Shown: positions 17,022 to 25,794, numbered from the stretch's first letter. The stretch is DNA of 42,278 bases from Lewinellaceae bacterium (GCA_020636255.1 JACJYE010000020.1:1-42278); one strand, 5' to 3'. The notes: a model not told the origin generated them from the sequence alone. Made by a program: numbers and translations.

Positions 17022-17864
17022 ATGAAACGTATACTGCTCTACATACTGCTCTTCGGCCGCTTCCTGCGGTATTATTTCAGCGCCCGTACCCGCCATAACC
17101 TGCACGGCCCTTTCGCGTATGCGCTCACCGAGGCCATAATTGAGGACACACGCACTTTCTATGCCTTTGGCATCATCGAACAGCTTCGGAAAAAGCTGTT
17201 GCGCGATAAGCAAACGATCCGGGTTACAGACTACGGCGCGGGCTCGAAAGTAGCTGCCGGGCCGCTGCGGCGCATCAGCAGCCTGGCGCGCTATTCTGCT
17301 ATTTCCCCTGCCACGGGGCGTATGTTGTTCCGCCTGGTGCATTTCACCAAACCCCGGCGTATGCTGGAACTCGGGGCCTCCCTGGGCATCTCCACCGCCT
17401 ACCAGGGTGCAGCGGCGCTGGGCGCATCCTTCATCACCATAGAAGGCTGCCCGGAAACCGCCCGGTACGCCAGCCAGAATTTTCAGCGCCTGGGCCTGGC
17501 GAATATCCACCTGCTCAATGGCCAGTTCCAGCATTTGCTACCACAGGCTCTCCAGCACCTGCAGCGGCTGGACTACCTGTATCTCGACGGCGACCATAGG
17601 GCAGGCGCCAGCTTGTCGTATTTTCAGCAGTGCCTGCCCTATGCCCACAGCGACAGCGTTTTTGTCATAGCGGATATACACTGGTCGCGGGAAATGGAAG
17701 ACGCCTGGCTTGAAATGCAGCGACACCCGGCTGTCACCTTATCCGTCGACCTGTTCCATATCGGGCTGCTTTTCTTTCGGAAAGAACAACGCCAGGAAAA
17801 GCACTACGCCATTATCAGGGCCAGGTATAAACCCTGGCTGGCGGGGCTGTCCGGGAAAAGCTGA
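17022..17864 (+). CDS. Class I SAM-dependent methyltransferase
   Basis: The 280-residue protein has a Rossmann methyltransferase core in its second half. Motif I is MLELGASLGISTAYQG (about 108-123), the acidic end of strand 2 is FITIEGCP, and LDYLYLDGDHRAGASLSYF (about 183-201) resembles the DxDH region of O-methyltransferase/Methyltransf_24 proteins. The N-terminal 100 residues are basic and helical with no motif I recognise. The substrate is unknown. The frame is open from a TTG at 16971, but ATG 17022 is preferred; a near-promoter sequence (TATAGTTG, 16966-16973) overlaps the earlier TTG. It converges with the AAA+ gene with only 2 bp between stops. Confidence 0.8.
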   Translation: MKRILLYILLFGRFLRYYFSARTRHNLHGPFAYALTEAIIEDTRTFYAFGIIEQLRKKLLRDKQTIRVTDYGAGSKVAAGPLRRISSLARYSAISPATGRMLFRLVHFTKPRRMLELGASLGISTAYQGAAALGASFITIEGCPETARYASQNFQRLGLANIHLLNGQFQHLLPQALQHLQRLDYLYLDGDHRAGASLSYFQQCLPYAHSDSVFVIADIHWSREMEDAWLEMQRHPAVTLSVDLFHIGLLFFRKEQRQEKHYAIIRARYKPWLAGLSGKS

Positions 17865-17866
17865 GC

Positions 17867-20512
17867 TCATTCGCCTTCCCTTCTGCGGAAACCGATAGAT
17901 TGTTTGTTGAAGATAAACCCGCTTTTGTCCAGCTTGAAGGAAGAGACATCTTCCAGGGTAAGCACATTCGAAGGCGTATTCGCGCGGTCTTCCGGGCGCA
18001 GGGCAGCGAGGCGCAGGTTGTGGTATTTGATCGCCTCGTTGACGATATTACGCACGGTCCGGGCGTTGCCGAAGTATTTGTCGCGGTATTCGTGAAGGAA
18101 GCCCAGGTATTCCGTCAGGTGGTTTTCGGCTTCCGGCACCGGCACGATACCCTGCTCCGAGAGCATCTGCAAAGCGATGCGGTTGAGTTCGGAAGGCGAG
18201 TAGTCTTCGAACTTCAGGATCTTGTCGAAACGGGAATTCAGGCCGGGGTTGGCTTTGAGGAAAGACTCCATATTGTCGGGGTAACCTGCCACGAAAACAA
18301 AGAACTTGCCGCGGTGGTCTTCCATGCGTTTGAGCAGGGTCTGTATAGCTTCATCGCCGAAATCGCCGCCCGATATGCCGGCGCCGCGCATAGTCAGCGA
18401 GTAGGCTTCATCGATAAACAGGACGCCGCCCATGGCCTCGTCGATGCGCTCGGCAGTTTTGATGGCCGTCTGCCCTACGTGGCCGGCAACCAGCCCCTGC
18501 CGGTCGGTCTCCACCATGTGCCCCCGTTCCAGCACCCCGAGGGCTTTGTATATTTTGGTCAGGATGCGCGCCACCGTCGTTTTACCCGTGCCCGGGTTGC
18601 CGATGAAAACGGTGTGCAGGAAAAAGCTGTTGAGCACATCGCGCCCCGTCTCCCGGTAATAGCGCACCAGGCGCACCAACTCGGTGATCTGGGCCTTGAT
18701 GTTCTCCATGCCGATGAGGCGGTTGAGCTCTTCCAGGGATTCGTGCAGCAGAGGCTCGTCGACCGGGATATTGGGCAGCTCGGCCCGGGGTTCGATCTCC
18801 ACCCGCTCCACGTCATACAGTTCTATGGTCGACAGGGCCTCCTTGCTGAGGCTGCGCGGGTCGTCGGCCGACATGGCCCTGAGGCCCAGCTCTACCTTTG
18901 ATTTTTCAATCAGGTCGTAAACGAAGCGGGCATTGCCAAAGCTGCGGTCACGGGTGCGATAGGCATTGACGATGATCTCCTCGATCTTCAATTTGCTCTC
19001 CTGGGTCAGGTTGACGCCTTTTTCCCGGCAGGCATATCCGGCGATGAGCGAAAGTTCCTGCGGCAGGTAGTCGGAAAATTCGAAGTACAGCTTGAAGCGC
19101 GATTTCAGGCCGGGGTTGGAGTCCAGGAAATGGCGCATTTCCCGGGGGTAGCCCGCCACGATAACCGCCAGGTCGCCAGGCCCGTTTGACATCTCTTTGA
19201 CGAGTATTTCTATAACCTCGCGGCCGAAGTCCTTGCTATCGTCGTTGGACCGCGCCAGGGCATAGGCCTCGTCGATAAACAGGACGCCGCCCCTGGCTTT
19301 TTCGATATTATCCTTAACCTTGGGCGCAGTCTGCCCGATGTATTCTCCGACGAGGTCGACCCGGTCGACCTCGTGCACATGCCCTTTGCTCAGCAGCCCC
19401 ATTTTCTTGTACAGCAGGCCCATCATCTTGGCCACCGTCGTTTTGCCGGTCCCAGGGTTGCCGATAAAAACGGAATGCACGTTGATCTCTTCTTTTTCCG
19501 GGAAGCCCTTTTCCTTACGCAACTGCAGGAACTGGATGTACTTGGCATGGTCCAGAACCTGTTTTTTGATGGCATCCAGCCCGATGAGCGCGTTCAGGCG
19601 CGCCATGACTTCTTCAAAGGTCTGGTTGAAAGCCTCATCAGGGCTGAGCGGAGCGATAACCTGCCGGTCAGGCAACAGGACGCCGGAAACGCCTTCTTCG
19701 AATTCGTCGCCCACCTCAAAAGGCACTACGGCCAGCAGCCTGTCCATAAAAACGATCTCGGCCGTGTAGCGGTCCTTACGCCAGGACCCCTTGACGTTGG
19801 ACCCCCAGCCAGCGGTGATGCGAATGATATCGTCGCGCTTGTCGATGCGTTGCAGGCGGACGACCTGGCCTTTCAGTTCGCGAGCGTCGTTGTAGAACTT
19901 GGTATAAAGCTCACAATGCCAGGAACGGCTCATGAGCAGGTTGCGCAGGGCGATCTCCACGTATATGTAACGCGTCTCCTCGCTGCTGAAGCCGCGGTAG
20001 TAGATGCGCTCATCTTCGATGACATCATCGTATGGCCCTTCGTAGAGTTTGAGGGACTGCACGTCCATGTATAGGTTCTCGCCGGGCAGCGCGGGGCGGC
20101 CGCCATCTTCGACGTAGAAGTATTTCGTTGCGATCTTCTCCCCCTCGACCCAGGCTTCCCAGTAATAGGTGCCCTTTTTCCAGAAAGCACCTTCGCTCTT
20201 ATTGCCCCAGCCTTCGCGGATGAACATGACGTTGTCGTACTTGCTCACTTTGCGGCGGAAGGGCAGCGAACACAGCAGCTTCTGTGCTTTCTTCATCGAA
20301 TAACACTTCAGCTCTACCTCCACTTCCCAGTCCTCGACGTCGAAAAATTTGTTGTAGAAAGAGAGTTCAGCGTATATATAGGTCGTTTCATAACGGTCGA
20401 ATACCTGCCGGTACTTTTTCTTGTTGTCCGCCAGCCATTCCGTTGAAGCGTAAGCTTTGAGTTCACGGAACTTGTACTTTTTGGATTCCGTATGCAAGTA
20501 TTCTTCTGCCAT
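17867..20512 (-). CDS. Tandem CbxX/CfxQ-type AAA+ ATPase with duplicated N-terminal beta module
   Basis: The 881-residue cytosolic protein carries two complete CbxX/CfxQ (SpoVK-like) AAA+ domains. Ring 1 has Walker A GNPGTGKTT at 351-359, Walker B LFIDEAYAL at 411-419, an arginine-finger segment NPGLKSRF at 466-473 and sensor-2 FGNAR at 525-529. Ring 2 repeats these at 638-646, 699-706, 755-762 and 814-818. Both look catalytically intact. The first 270 residues contain two copies of a beta-rich module (about 41-135 and 178-269), each with a YIY-(A/V)-E strand and a GWG-N/S-x4-G-x-W-x-K core (GWG at 101 and 235). I recognise no named domain there; it may bind substrate. CbxX-type ATPases remodel Rubisco or act in sporulation and secretion. 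It is divergent from the Clp-like gene. Confidence 0.88.
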   Translation of the reverse strand: MAEEYLHTESKKYKFRELKAYASTEWLADNKKKYRQVFDRYETTYIYAELSFYNKFFDVEDWEVEVELKCYSMKKAQKLLCSLPFRRKVSKYDNVMFIREGWGNKSEGAFWKKGTYYWEAWVEGEKIATKYFYVEDGGRPALPGENLYMDVQSLKLYEGPYDDVIEDERIYYRGFSSEETRYIYVEIALRNLLMSRSWHCELYTKFYNDARELKGQVVRLQRIDKRDDIIRITAGWGSNVKGSWRKDRYTAEIVFMDRLLAVVPFEVGDEFEEGVSGVLLPDRQVIAPLSPDEAFNQTFEEVMARLNALIGLDAIKKQVLDHAKYIQFLQLRKEKGFPEKEEINVHSVFIGNPGTGKTTVAKMMGLLYKKMGLLSKGHVHEVDRVDLVGEYIGQTAPKVKDNIEKARGGVLFIDEAYALARSNDDSKDFGREVIEILVKEMSNGPGDLAVIVAGYPREMRHFLDSNPGLKSRFKLYFEFSDYLPQELSLIAGYACREKGVNLTQESKLKIEEIIVNAYRTRDRSFGNARFVYDLIEKSKVELGLRAMSADDPRSLSKEALSTIELYDVERVEIEPRAELPNIPVDEPLLHESLEELNRLIGMENIKAQITELVRLVRYYRETGRDVLNSFFLHTVFIGNPGTGKTTVARILTKIYKALGVLERGHMVETDRQGLVAGHVGQTAIKTAERIDEAMGGVLFIDEAYSLTMRGAGISGGDFGDEAIQTLLKRMEDHRGKFFVFVAGYPDNMESFLKANPGLNSRFDKILKFEDYSPSELNRIALQMLSEQGIVPVPEAENHLTEYLGFLHEYRDKYFGNARTVRNIVNEAIKYHNLRLAALRPEDRANTPSNVLTLEDVSSFKLDKSGFIFNKQSIGFRRREGE

Positions 20513-20721
20513 TATGTTCAGCTAACCTTTATCTAACGGATGGCCCCCATCCCCAAAACTGCTTTCGTTCCATTTTACAAGATAAAAAAAAGCCGAATTG
20601 GAACCAGCCCTTTTTACTGAAAATTAGGCGTTCCGGCTTAAAAAAGGCCTTTTCACAACAGGATAACTTCAGCTAGTTGCAAAATGCTGCCTGAACCATC
20701 TATGGCTAAGCGAGGAATTGT

Positions 20722-20729
20722 TATCTTTC
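20722..20729 (+). promoter_or_regulatory. Possible -7 box (TATCTTTC) for the Clp-like ATPase gene
   Basis: One mismatch from TAnnTTTG, 24 bp upstream of the ATG at 20754. It lies inside the frame extension that opens at TTG 20718, so it supports the ATG start. The rest of the 241-bp divergent spacer (20513-20753) contains A-runs near 20583-20590 and no gene. A matching minus-strand box is unclear. Confidence 0.3.
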
Positions 20730-20753
20730 CGGGACAGGGACACGAAAACGCCA

Positions 20754-23700
20754 ATGGCCACGGTCAAGCTCAAAATACCCACCATCATCAAGGACGCTGA
20801 AGTAGAAGGTAAAACACATTACTACCTGCGCCCTCTTTTTACCAACCACCCGGTAGCTGCACACCGGCGTTACAGCCAGGCTGCTACCCAGTTCCAAAAG
20901 GAAGTCCGGCAGCTGTTCAAAGGATACTCGCTTAGCAGACAAAGCGCGGCGCAACTGCTGTGGCTGATGTTTAACCCGGAACTCCAATACCGGCAGTACG
21001 ACCTTGACTTCAACCTGGGCCGGCAGTTCGTCAGTGGCCCTTTCGCAGTAGTAACGTTTAAGCTCAAAAACCAGCTTTTCGCCTGTCTGCCGGGCTTCAA
21101 CAATTTCATGTTCATGCTGGCGCCTGGCGCCGAAAGCCTTACCGACATCGGGCAGGAATCCCGGCGGGTGATCCAGCACCTGCTCCGCAAGTACCGGCAG
21201 GAGCAGCAGGGGGATTTCAAGCCCGAAGCTTTTTTCGCCAGCAAACGTGAATTCATCACCACTATTGAGGTGCCGGCCAATATCGGGCTGGCGCCTTTCA
21301 GTTTTGACGCCCAGCCCAATAACTGGCTGTTCACAAGCCTGATGGGAGACACCGTTTTCGACGGAGGGCTGGAAGCCGAACGTACCGGGCAGGACCTCAA
21401 CGCCCTCTATCCAGCGGGGCTCAACAGGGCCTATTATCAGGAAGAGCTGGTAAACCAGGCCTACCATATCCTTTTTCACAAGGCTAACAGCCCTCTGGCC
21501 ATCATAGGGCCCGAGGGGGTCGGCAAACACACCCTGGTCCACGAAGCGATATGGCGCTACGAAAGCGGCCATTATGAACCGCTGAAAGGGCGGCGGCAGC
21601 GCGTCTGGCACATCGACCCGACGCGCATTATCGCGGGGATGAGCATTGTGGGGATGTGGCAAAAGCGCTTCGAATCCATTCTCAGTTTCATCCTGAAGCC
21701 TGCCGATAACGCCAAAACAAGCGACAAATTACTGATCGACAACCCTGTAGCCCTGCTGCGCATCGGTAAGTCGGCGCAAAACAATATGACGCTCAGCGAT
21801 GTGCTTCGCCCTTATCTGGAGAAACGGCAACTTCAGCTGATCCTGCTCGCTACGCCCGAAGAGTGGAAAGTGCTCCAGGAAAAAAGCAGGCGCTTCAGCA
21901 ACCTCTTTCAGGTTATCCGCCTCGACGAGCCGGGGCCGGAGGCCGCGACCAAGATCATCCTGCAAAAGCGGCGGGCATTGGAGCGCGACCACGACTGCAT
22001 CATTACCATTCAGGCGGTGCAACAGCTGATGGCCATCCAGCGCAATTACCTCCGGAACAAGCCCCTGCCCGGCAGCGTTATCAAACTGATGCAGCAGCTG
22101 GCCGTCAAGTACCGCTATAGCCAGGCCAATGCACCGGAAGTCCGGGATGAGTTCCGCGCTTTCAGCGGGCTCGAAGAGCGCATTTTCGATTCCAGCCAGC
22201 CTCTCGATGAACAGGACGTCCAGGAACTGATCGGCCGGGAGCTCGTCGGGCAGCCTCAGGCCGTAAGTGCTTTGGCCGACATCGTGCATATCATCAAGGC
22301 CAAACTGGCGGATAAGGACAGGCCGCTGGCCTCCTTCCTCTTCATCGGGCCTACCGGCGTAGGGAAAACACAGGCTGCCAAGGTACTCGCCCAATATCTT
22401 ATGGGTAGCGATGCCCACCTCATCCGCTTCGATATGAACGAATACATCGATGCAGGCGCTCTGCAACGCCTCATCGGTGACGATTACAACCCCGAAGGGC
22501 AGCTGGCTGGCGCCGTGCGCTACCGCCCTTTCGGCGTCATCCTGCTCGACGAGATCGAAAAAGCGCATCCCCTTGTACTCGACCTCCTGTTGCAGCTGTT
22601 GGACGACGGCAGGCTGGCCGACAGCCTGGGGCGCACGGTGGATTTCACCAATACGATCATCATTATGACCTCCAATGTCGGCGCCAGCCAGGCCGCATCC
22701 CGGCTGGGGTATATCGAGTCGGCACAACAGGAGGCCGACACCTACCGGCGGGCCCTGGAAAACGAATTCCGCCCGGAATTCATCAACCGCATCGGGCAGG
22801 TCGTCATATTCGGCCCTTTAGGCCTGGAACACATCCTGGACATCGCGCGCCTGCAGATCAGGGCGTTGCTCCAGCGCGACGGCTTTGTGCGCAGGGCCAC
22901 CATTCTGAACATATCGCCGGATGCATTGGAATGGGTGGCGCGCCGCGGCTTCGATGCGAGGCTTGGAGGAAGGGCGCTGCGCCGCCAGATCGAACGGGAC
23001 CTGACCACCTTGTCGGCCGAGCAGCTCATAACCACCGACCCCGAGGTGCCGATCCTGTTCGACATCCTGCTCAAGGGCGAGCGGCTGTCGCCCCGCATCC
23101 GCCCCCTCGATTTTGTAAGCCCGGCCGAAGATGAATGGCTGCCACAGTTACCCGAAGAAAGCAAGGGCAAAGGGTTCTACAACCGCCTGCTCCAGTCGCT
23201 GGCGAACCTCAAGGCCATGCTGGATGAATACGAGGAGCAGTGGGGTGGCCACAGCCAGCCCCTGGTCTATGCCGGGGGAGAAGCTTCCGGGGGCCTGGGA
23301 TGGCAGTACTACCAGCTCAAGGACAAGGTGGAGGAAGCCCGCGCCGCAATCCGCGATATCAGCCTGGGGTTTCGCGACCGCAACTACAAGTACCGCCCGG
23401 CCATTCCGTACCGGCTAAAACCCACAGGGCTCACCCCAAAAAAAGACTGGTCGGCAAAGGGAGTACGCGAGAACCTCAAAGACCGGCTGTTCCAGGAAGA
23501 AGGGCTTTCGGAGATCAGTGACGCCTACCAGTACGGCACCCTGCCTTTCGACAGTCTAAAAACGGAGTTCCTGAGCCACTACCTGGATGTAGCCCTGCTA
23601 AAGCTACAGCTCCATCACGTGCTGATGGATAAACTGGGCCAGGCCAGGCTCTGTGTTGCTTCCTACATCAATGGAATGGGGAGCTGGGAGGTATCCTTCC

Positions 23701-24059
23701 TCCTGCAAAAGTATGAGCAACTGCTGGCCAATATGGACATCCCGCACAAGCTCCACCCCAAGCAAGGTTATATCGAGGCCGAGGCATACGGCCTGCACGA
23801 ACTGCTGCAAGGCGAAGTGGGTATTCACCTCTTTTACCGCCCGCATCAGAACCCAATACCCGTATTGGTGTCGCTGGGGGAAATACAGGAAGAAGCGCCG
23901 GGCCGCGTCGTCCGGGCCTACCACGGGCGCGACACGCTGACAGACCTGCGCACCGGATATTCCAATGCCCTCAACATCACGGCAAACGAGTTCAAATTGC
24001 TGCTCTATGCCGGGTTACCTCCGGAGTTGAAATCACTGATCGAACCTATGGGGCGATGA
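20754..24059 (+). CDS. ClpA/ClpC-like AAA+ ATPase with degenerate first ring and PCRF-like C-terminus
   Basis: The 1101-residue protein replaces the usual Clp-N repeats with about 240 unrecognised residues. Ring 1 is degenerate: Walker A GPEGVGKHT (252-260) has His where Thr/Ser follows Lys, and the Walker B position reads LLIDN (326-330), Asn in place of catalytic Glu. Ring 2 is intact: GPTGVGKTQ (532-540), VILLDEIEKAH (595-605), EFINRI (675-680) and sensor-2 GGRALRRQIE (738-747). There is no ClpB middle coiled coil. The segment SRLGYIES (LGY at 651-653) aligns with the ClpP-contact loop of ClpC. The last 300 residues contain a helical part and a domain (about 950-1045; INGMG 972-976, GEVGIHLFYRP 1020-1030) that resembles release-factor PCRF domains. 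Start ATG 20754 begins MATVKLKIP. An unfoldase role is inferred. Confidence 0.87.
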   Translation: MATVKLKIPTIIKDAEVEGKTHYYLRPLFTNHPVAAHRRYSQAATQFQKEVRQLFKGYSLSRQSAAQLLWLMFNPELQYRQYDLDFNLGRQFVSGPFAVVTFKLKNQLFACLPGFNNFMFMLAPGAESLTDIGQESRRVIQHLLRKYRQEQQGDFKPEAFFASKREFITTIEVPANIGLAPFSFDAQPNNWLFTSLMGDTVFDGGLEAERTGQDLNALYPAGLNRAYYQEELVNQAYHILFHKANSPLAIIGPEGVGKHTLVHEAIWRYESGHYEPLKGRRQRVWHIDPTRIIAGMSIVGMWQKRFESILSFILKPADNAKTSDKLLIDNPVALLRIGKSAQNNMTLSDVLRPYLEKRQLQLILLATPEEWKVLQEKSRRFSNLFQVIRLDEPGPEAATKIILQKRRALERDHDCIITIQAVQQLMAIQRNYLRNKPLPGSVIKLMQQLAVKYRYSQANAPEVRDEFRAFSGLEERIFDSSQPLDEQDVQELIGRELVGQPQAVSALADIVHIIKAKLADKDRPLASFLFIGPTGVGKTQAAKVLAQYLMGSDAHLIRFDMNEYIDAGALQRLIGDDYNPEGQLAGAVRYRPFGVILLDEIEKAHPLVLDLLLQLLDDGRLADSLGRTVDFTNTIIIMTSNVGASQAASRLGYIESAQQEADTYRRALENEFRPEFINRIGQVVIFGPLGLEHILDIARLQIRALLQRDGFVRRATILNISPDALEWVARRGFDARLGGRALRRQIERDLTTLSAEQLITTDPEVPILFDILLKGERLSPRIRPLDFVSPAEDEWLPQLPEESKGKGFYNRLLQSLANLKAMLDEYEEQWGGHSQPLVYAGGEASGGLGWQYYQLKDKVEEARAAIRDISLGFRDRNYKYRPAIPYRLKPTGLTPKKDWSAKGVRENLKDRLFQEEGLSEISDAYQYGTLPFDSLKTEFLSHYLDVALLKLQLHHVLMDKLGQARLCVASYINGMGSWEVSFLLQKYEQLLANMDIPHKLHPKQGYIEAEAYGLHELLQGEVGIHLFYRPHQNPIPVLVSLGEIQEEAPGRVVRAYHGRDTLTDLRTGYSNALNITANEFKLLLYAGLPPELKSLIEPMGR

Positions 24060-24080
24060 AACCAAACCATGTAAAGTTTG

Positions 24081-24659
24081 TCAGGAGTTGCCTTCCTCCC
24101 GGCGCTGGATCTCGTCGCGGATCTCGGCAGCTCGTTCGTACTCTTCATTGGCCAGGGCCTCGTCCAGCATTTGGCCAAGCTCGTTATCTGAGTAACTGCG
24201 CAGGGGTTTGTTCTTTCCAGGAGGAGACGGGCTGGACGCAGAAGGCTGGTCGATGATGATGCCCGCTTCGTCCATAATAAAGTCATAGGCGTATATCCTG
24301 CTATTGAAGCGGACGGCCAGAGCGATGGCGTCGGAAGTCCGGGCATCGATCTCCACAATAGAGCCGTCGATATGTTCGCAGATGAGGGTAGCGTAAAAAA
24401 CGCCGAATTTGAGGTTAGAAATGACCACTTCCTTGAGGTGTATGCTCAGGGCAACCAGCGTGTTCTTGAACAGGTCGTGGGTCATCGGGCGGTTGGTGTG
24501 TACATTCTCGAGGGCCAGGGCGATGGCCTGGGCTTCGAAAGCTCCGATCACGACGGGCAGCCGGCGGTTGCCTTCTTCTTCTTTCAGGACGACGACAAAG
24601 CTGTTAGCCTGGGACTCACTGCTTGCCAGTGCCGCTATTTTTATCTCCAACTTCCTCAT
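24081..24659 (-). CDS. Bifunctional nuclease family protein with UVR motif
   Basis: The 192-residue protein has an N-terminal BFN/DUF151 domain (about 5-130): LPVVIGAFEAQAIALALE, MTHDLFKNTL and IDARTSDAIALAVRF are family signatures. A Ser/Pro-rich linker follows, then a UvrB/UvrC-type motif (about 158-186, LGQMLDEALANEEYERAAEIRDEI). Plant and Thermotoga relatives have been described as nucleases, but the bacterial function is not settled. The BFN-plus-UVR layout is typical of Bacteroidota. ATG at 24659; a TACCTTTA sequence at 24681-24688 (minus strand) is a one-mismatch promoter box. It converges with the Clp-like gene, 21 bp apart. Confidence 0.9.
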   Translation of the reverse strand: MRKLEIKIAALASSESQANSFVVVLKEEEGNRRLPVVIGAFEAQAIALALENVHTNRPMTHDLFKNTLVALSIHLKEVVISNLKFGVFYATLICEHIDGSIVEIDARTSDAIALAVRFNSRIYAYDFIMDEAGIIIDQPSASSPSPPGKNKPLRSYSDNELGQMLDEALANEEYERAAEIRDEIQRREEGNS

Positions 24660-24749
24660 TCAGATCAAGGTGTAATTTGATAAAGGTACAGCGCCACCAG
24701 GCTTTCCCTTTTTTATATATCCCTTAAGATAAGCAGGAAAGGGCAATAA

Positions 24750-25283
24750 TCAAAGGATTGTCGAAGCTTCTTTTTTGATGGCGAGCAGTGCTTTTTCCAC
24801 AGCCGTTGCTTCTCTCTGGTTGAGGAAATGGATCAGGGCCTGTGCCAGTTCCTTGCTGTTCGACCTGGCGTCTATCTTTTCAGCAACCAATGCAACGAAG
24901 TTCACGGACTCATCCCGGGCGATCTTGATGATCTCCCATAGCTGCCCCGAGACGTAGACCTGCTGGGTGATATTGTGTTCGTACTCCTGCTGTATGGCCA
25001 GCAGCAAGGCCAGGCGTAATTCGCCCGACGTCATGTTGTCGCGCCTTACGCGCAGAAGCAGGTTGGGCAGGGTTATGCGTTCGCAGAATAGCGACAAGCG
25101 CTCGTAGGCCTGCAACCTCAGCGGCAGCGTCGTCTGGGCCTGGCTTTGACGTATCTCAGCCGACTTCAGCTGAAGTTGTTTATCCAGGTAGGTTTTAAGG
25201 ATATAATAAGCCGTCAGGAAAACCAGCAAGGCCGGGATGGCCAGTTTGAAGATCTCCAGAATAAAAGATAACCAGGCAGGCAT
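24750..25283 (-). CDS. Conserved hypothetical single-pass membrane protein
   Basis: The 177-residue protein has one N-terminal membrane helix (about 8-28, FKLAIPALLVFLTAYYIL). A cytosolic helical region follows, with a basic/Gln-rich coiled stretch (LDKQLQLKSAEIRQSQAQT), a conserved-looking LPLRLQAYERLSLFCERITLPNLLLRV, and a final helix. No catalytic motif is visible. I recognise the type as a conserved Bacteroidota protein without known function. It is divergent from the IscA/HesB gene and has its own candidate promoter at 25306-25334. Confidence 0.7.
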   Translation of the reverse strand: MPAWLSFILEIFKLAIPALLVFLTAYYILKTYLDKQLQLKSAEIRQSQAQTTLPLRLQAYERLSLFCERITLPNLLLRVRRDNMTSGELRLALLLAIQQEYEHNITQQVYVSGQLWEIIKIARDESVNFVALVAEKIDARSNSKELAQALIHFLNQREATAVEKALLAIKKEASTIL

Positions 25284-25305
25284 AGGGGATTTCTCAGTTT
25301 TTTGG

Positions 25306-25334
25306 TAAAACTAGTATTTTTTTTCAACAGCAAA
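25306..25334 (-). promoter_or_regulatory. Candidate promoter for the membrane protein gene
   Basis: Minus strand: TTTG at 25334-25331, a 17-bp spacer, and TAGTTTTA at 25313-25306 (one mismatch from TAnnTTTG), 22 bp upstream of the ATG at 25283. Confidence 0.4.
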
Positions 25335-25378
25335 CAAGCTCGCAGTACAAAACCAAAAGCGGCTTTCTAATGTTCCTG

Positions 25379-25409
25379 TTGATGAATTGTTCCCAGGACA
25401 GTATATTTG
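25379..25409 (+). promoter_or_regulatory. Promoter of the IscA/HesB gene (TTG-N20-TATATTTG)
   Basis: TTG at 25379-25381, 20-bp spacer, exact TATATTTG at 25402-25409. Spacing and both elements fit the Bacteroidota housekeeping sigma consensus. It overlaps the in-frame extension beginning at 25387, so the protein starts downstream at 25438. Confidence 0.65.
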
Positions 25410-25437
25410 TATTCACAGAAAAAAATCGCCCAAGCTT

Positions 25438-25794
25438 ATGAGCGAAGTAATCAGGGAAATAGGCCAGGCGCCCATCAGCCTCACACCGGGCGCTATCCGG
25501 GAACTGGGGCGGATCAGGCAGGAGCAGCAGATCTCCGATGAACACGGCCTGCGGGTCGGTGTAAAAGGCGGTGGATGTTCGGGCTTTTCCTACATCCTGG
25601 GGTTCGACCTTCCCAAGGAGAACGACGATATTTATGAAGTTTCCGGCGTCAGGGTACTGATGCAGAAGGCCCATGCCATATATTTGCTCGGCATGGAGAT
25701 CGACTGGGAGGACGGGCTCAACAACAGAGGGTTTTCCTTCAACAACCCGAATGCTACCGACACCTGCGGCTGTGGCAGCTCGTTCTCGGCCTAG
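25438..25794 (+). CDS. Iron-sulfur cluster assembly accessory protein (IscA/HesB/ErpA family)
   Basis: The 118-residue A-type Fe-S carrier has the three conserved cysteines: one in VKGGGCSGFSYILGF and two in the C-terminal DTCGCGSSF. These proteins accept clusters from a scaffold and hand them to target enzymes in the cytosol. Size and domain are normal. ATG 25438 is chosen because the upstream extension to 25387 contains the promoter and does not look like the family. No other isc/suf gene is nearby. The T9SS protein begins 18 bp downstream and could be read through, though the two are functionally unrelated. Confidence 0.93.
   Translation: MSEVIREIGQAPISLTPGAIRELGRIRQEQQISDEHGLRVGVKGGGCSGFSYILGFDLPKENDDIYEVSGVRVLMQKAHAIYLLGMEIDWEDGLNNRGFSFNNPNATDTCGCGSSFSA

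Noticed and set aside
20721..21662. Minus-strand frame opposite the start of the Clp-like gene
   Set aside because: No recognisable motif and the opposite strand encodes a convincing AAA+ protein; it would also remove the divergent spacer.
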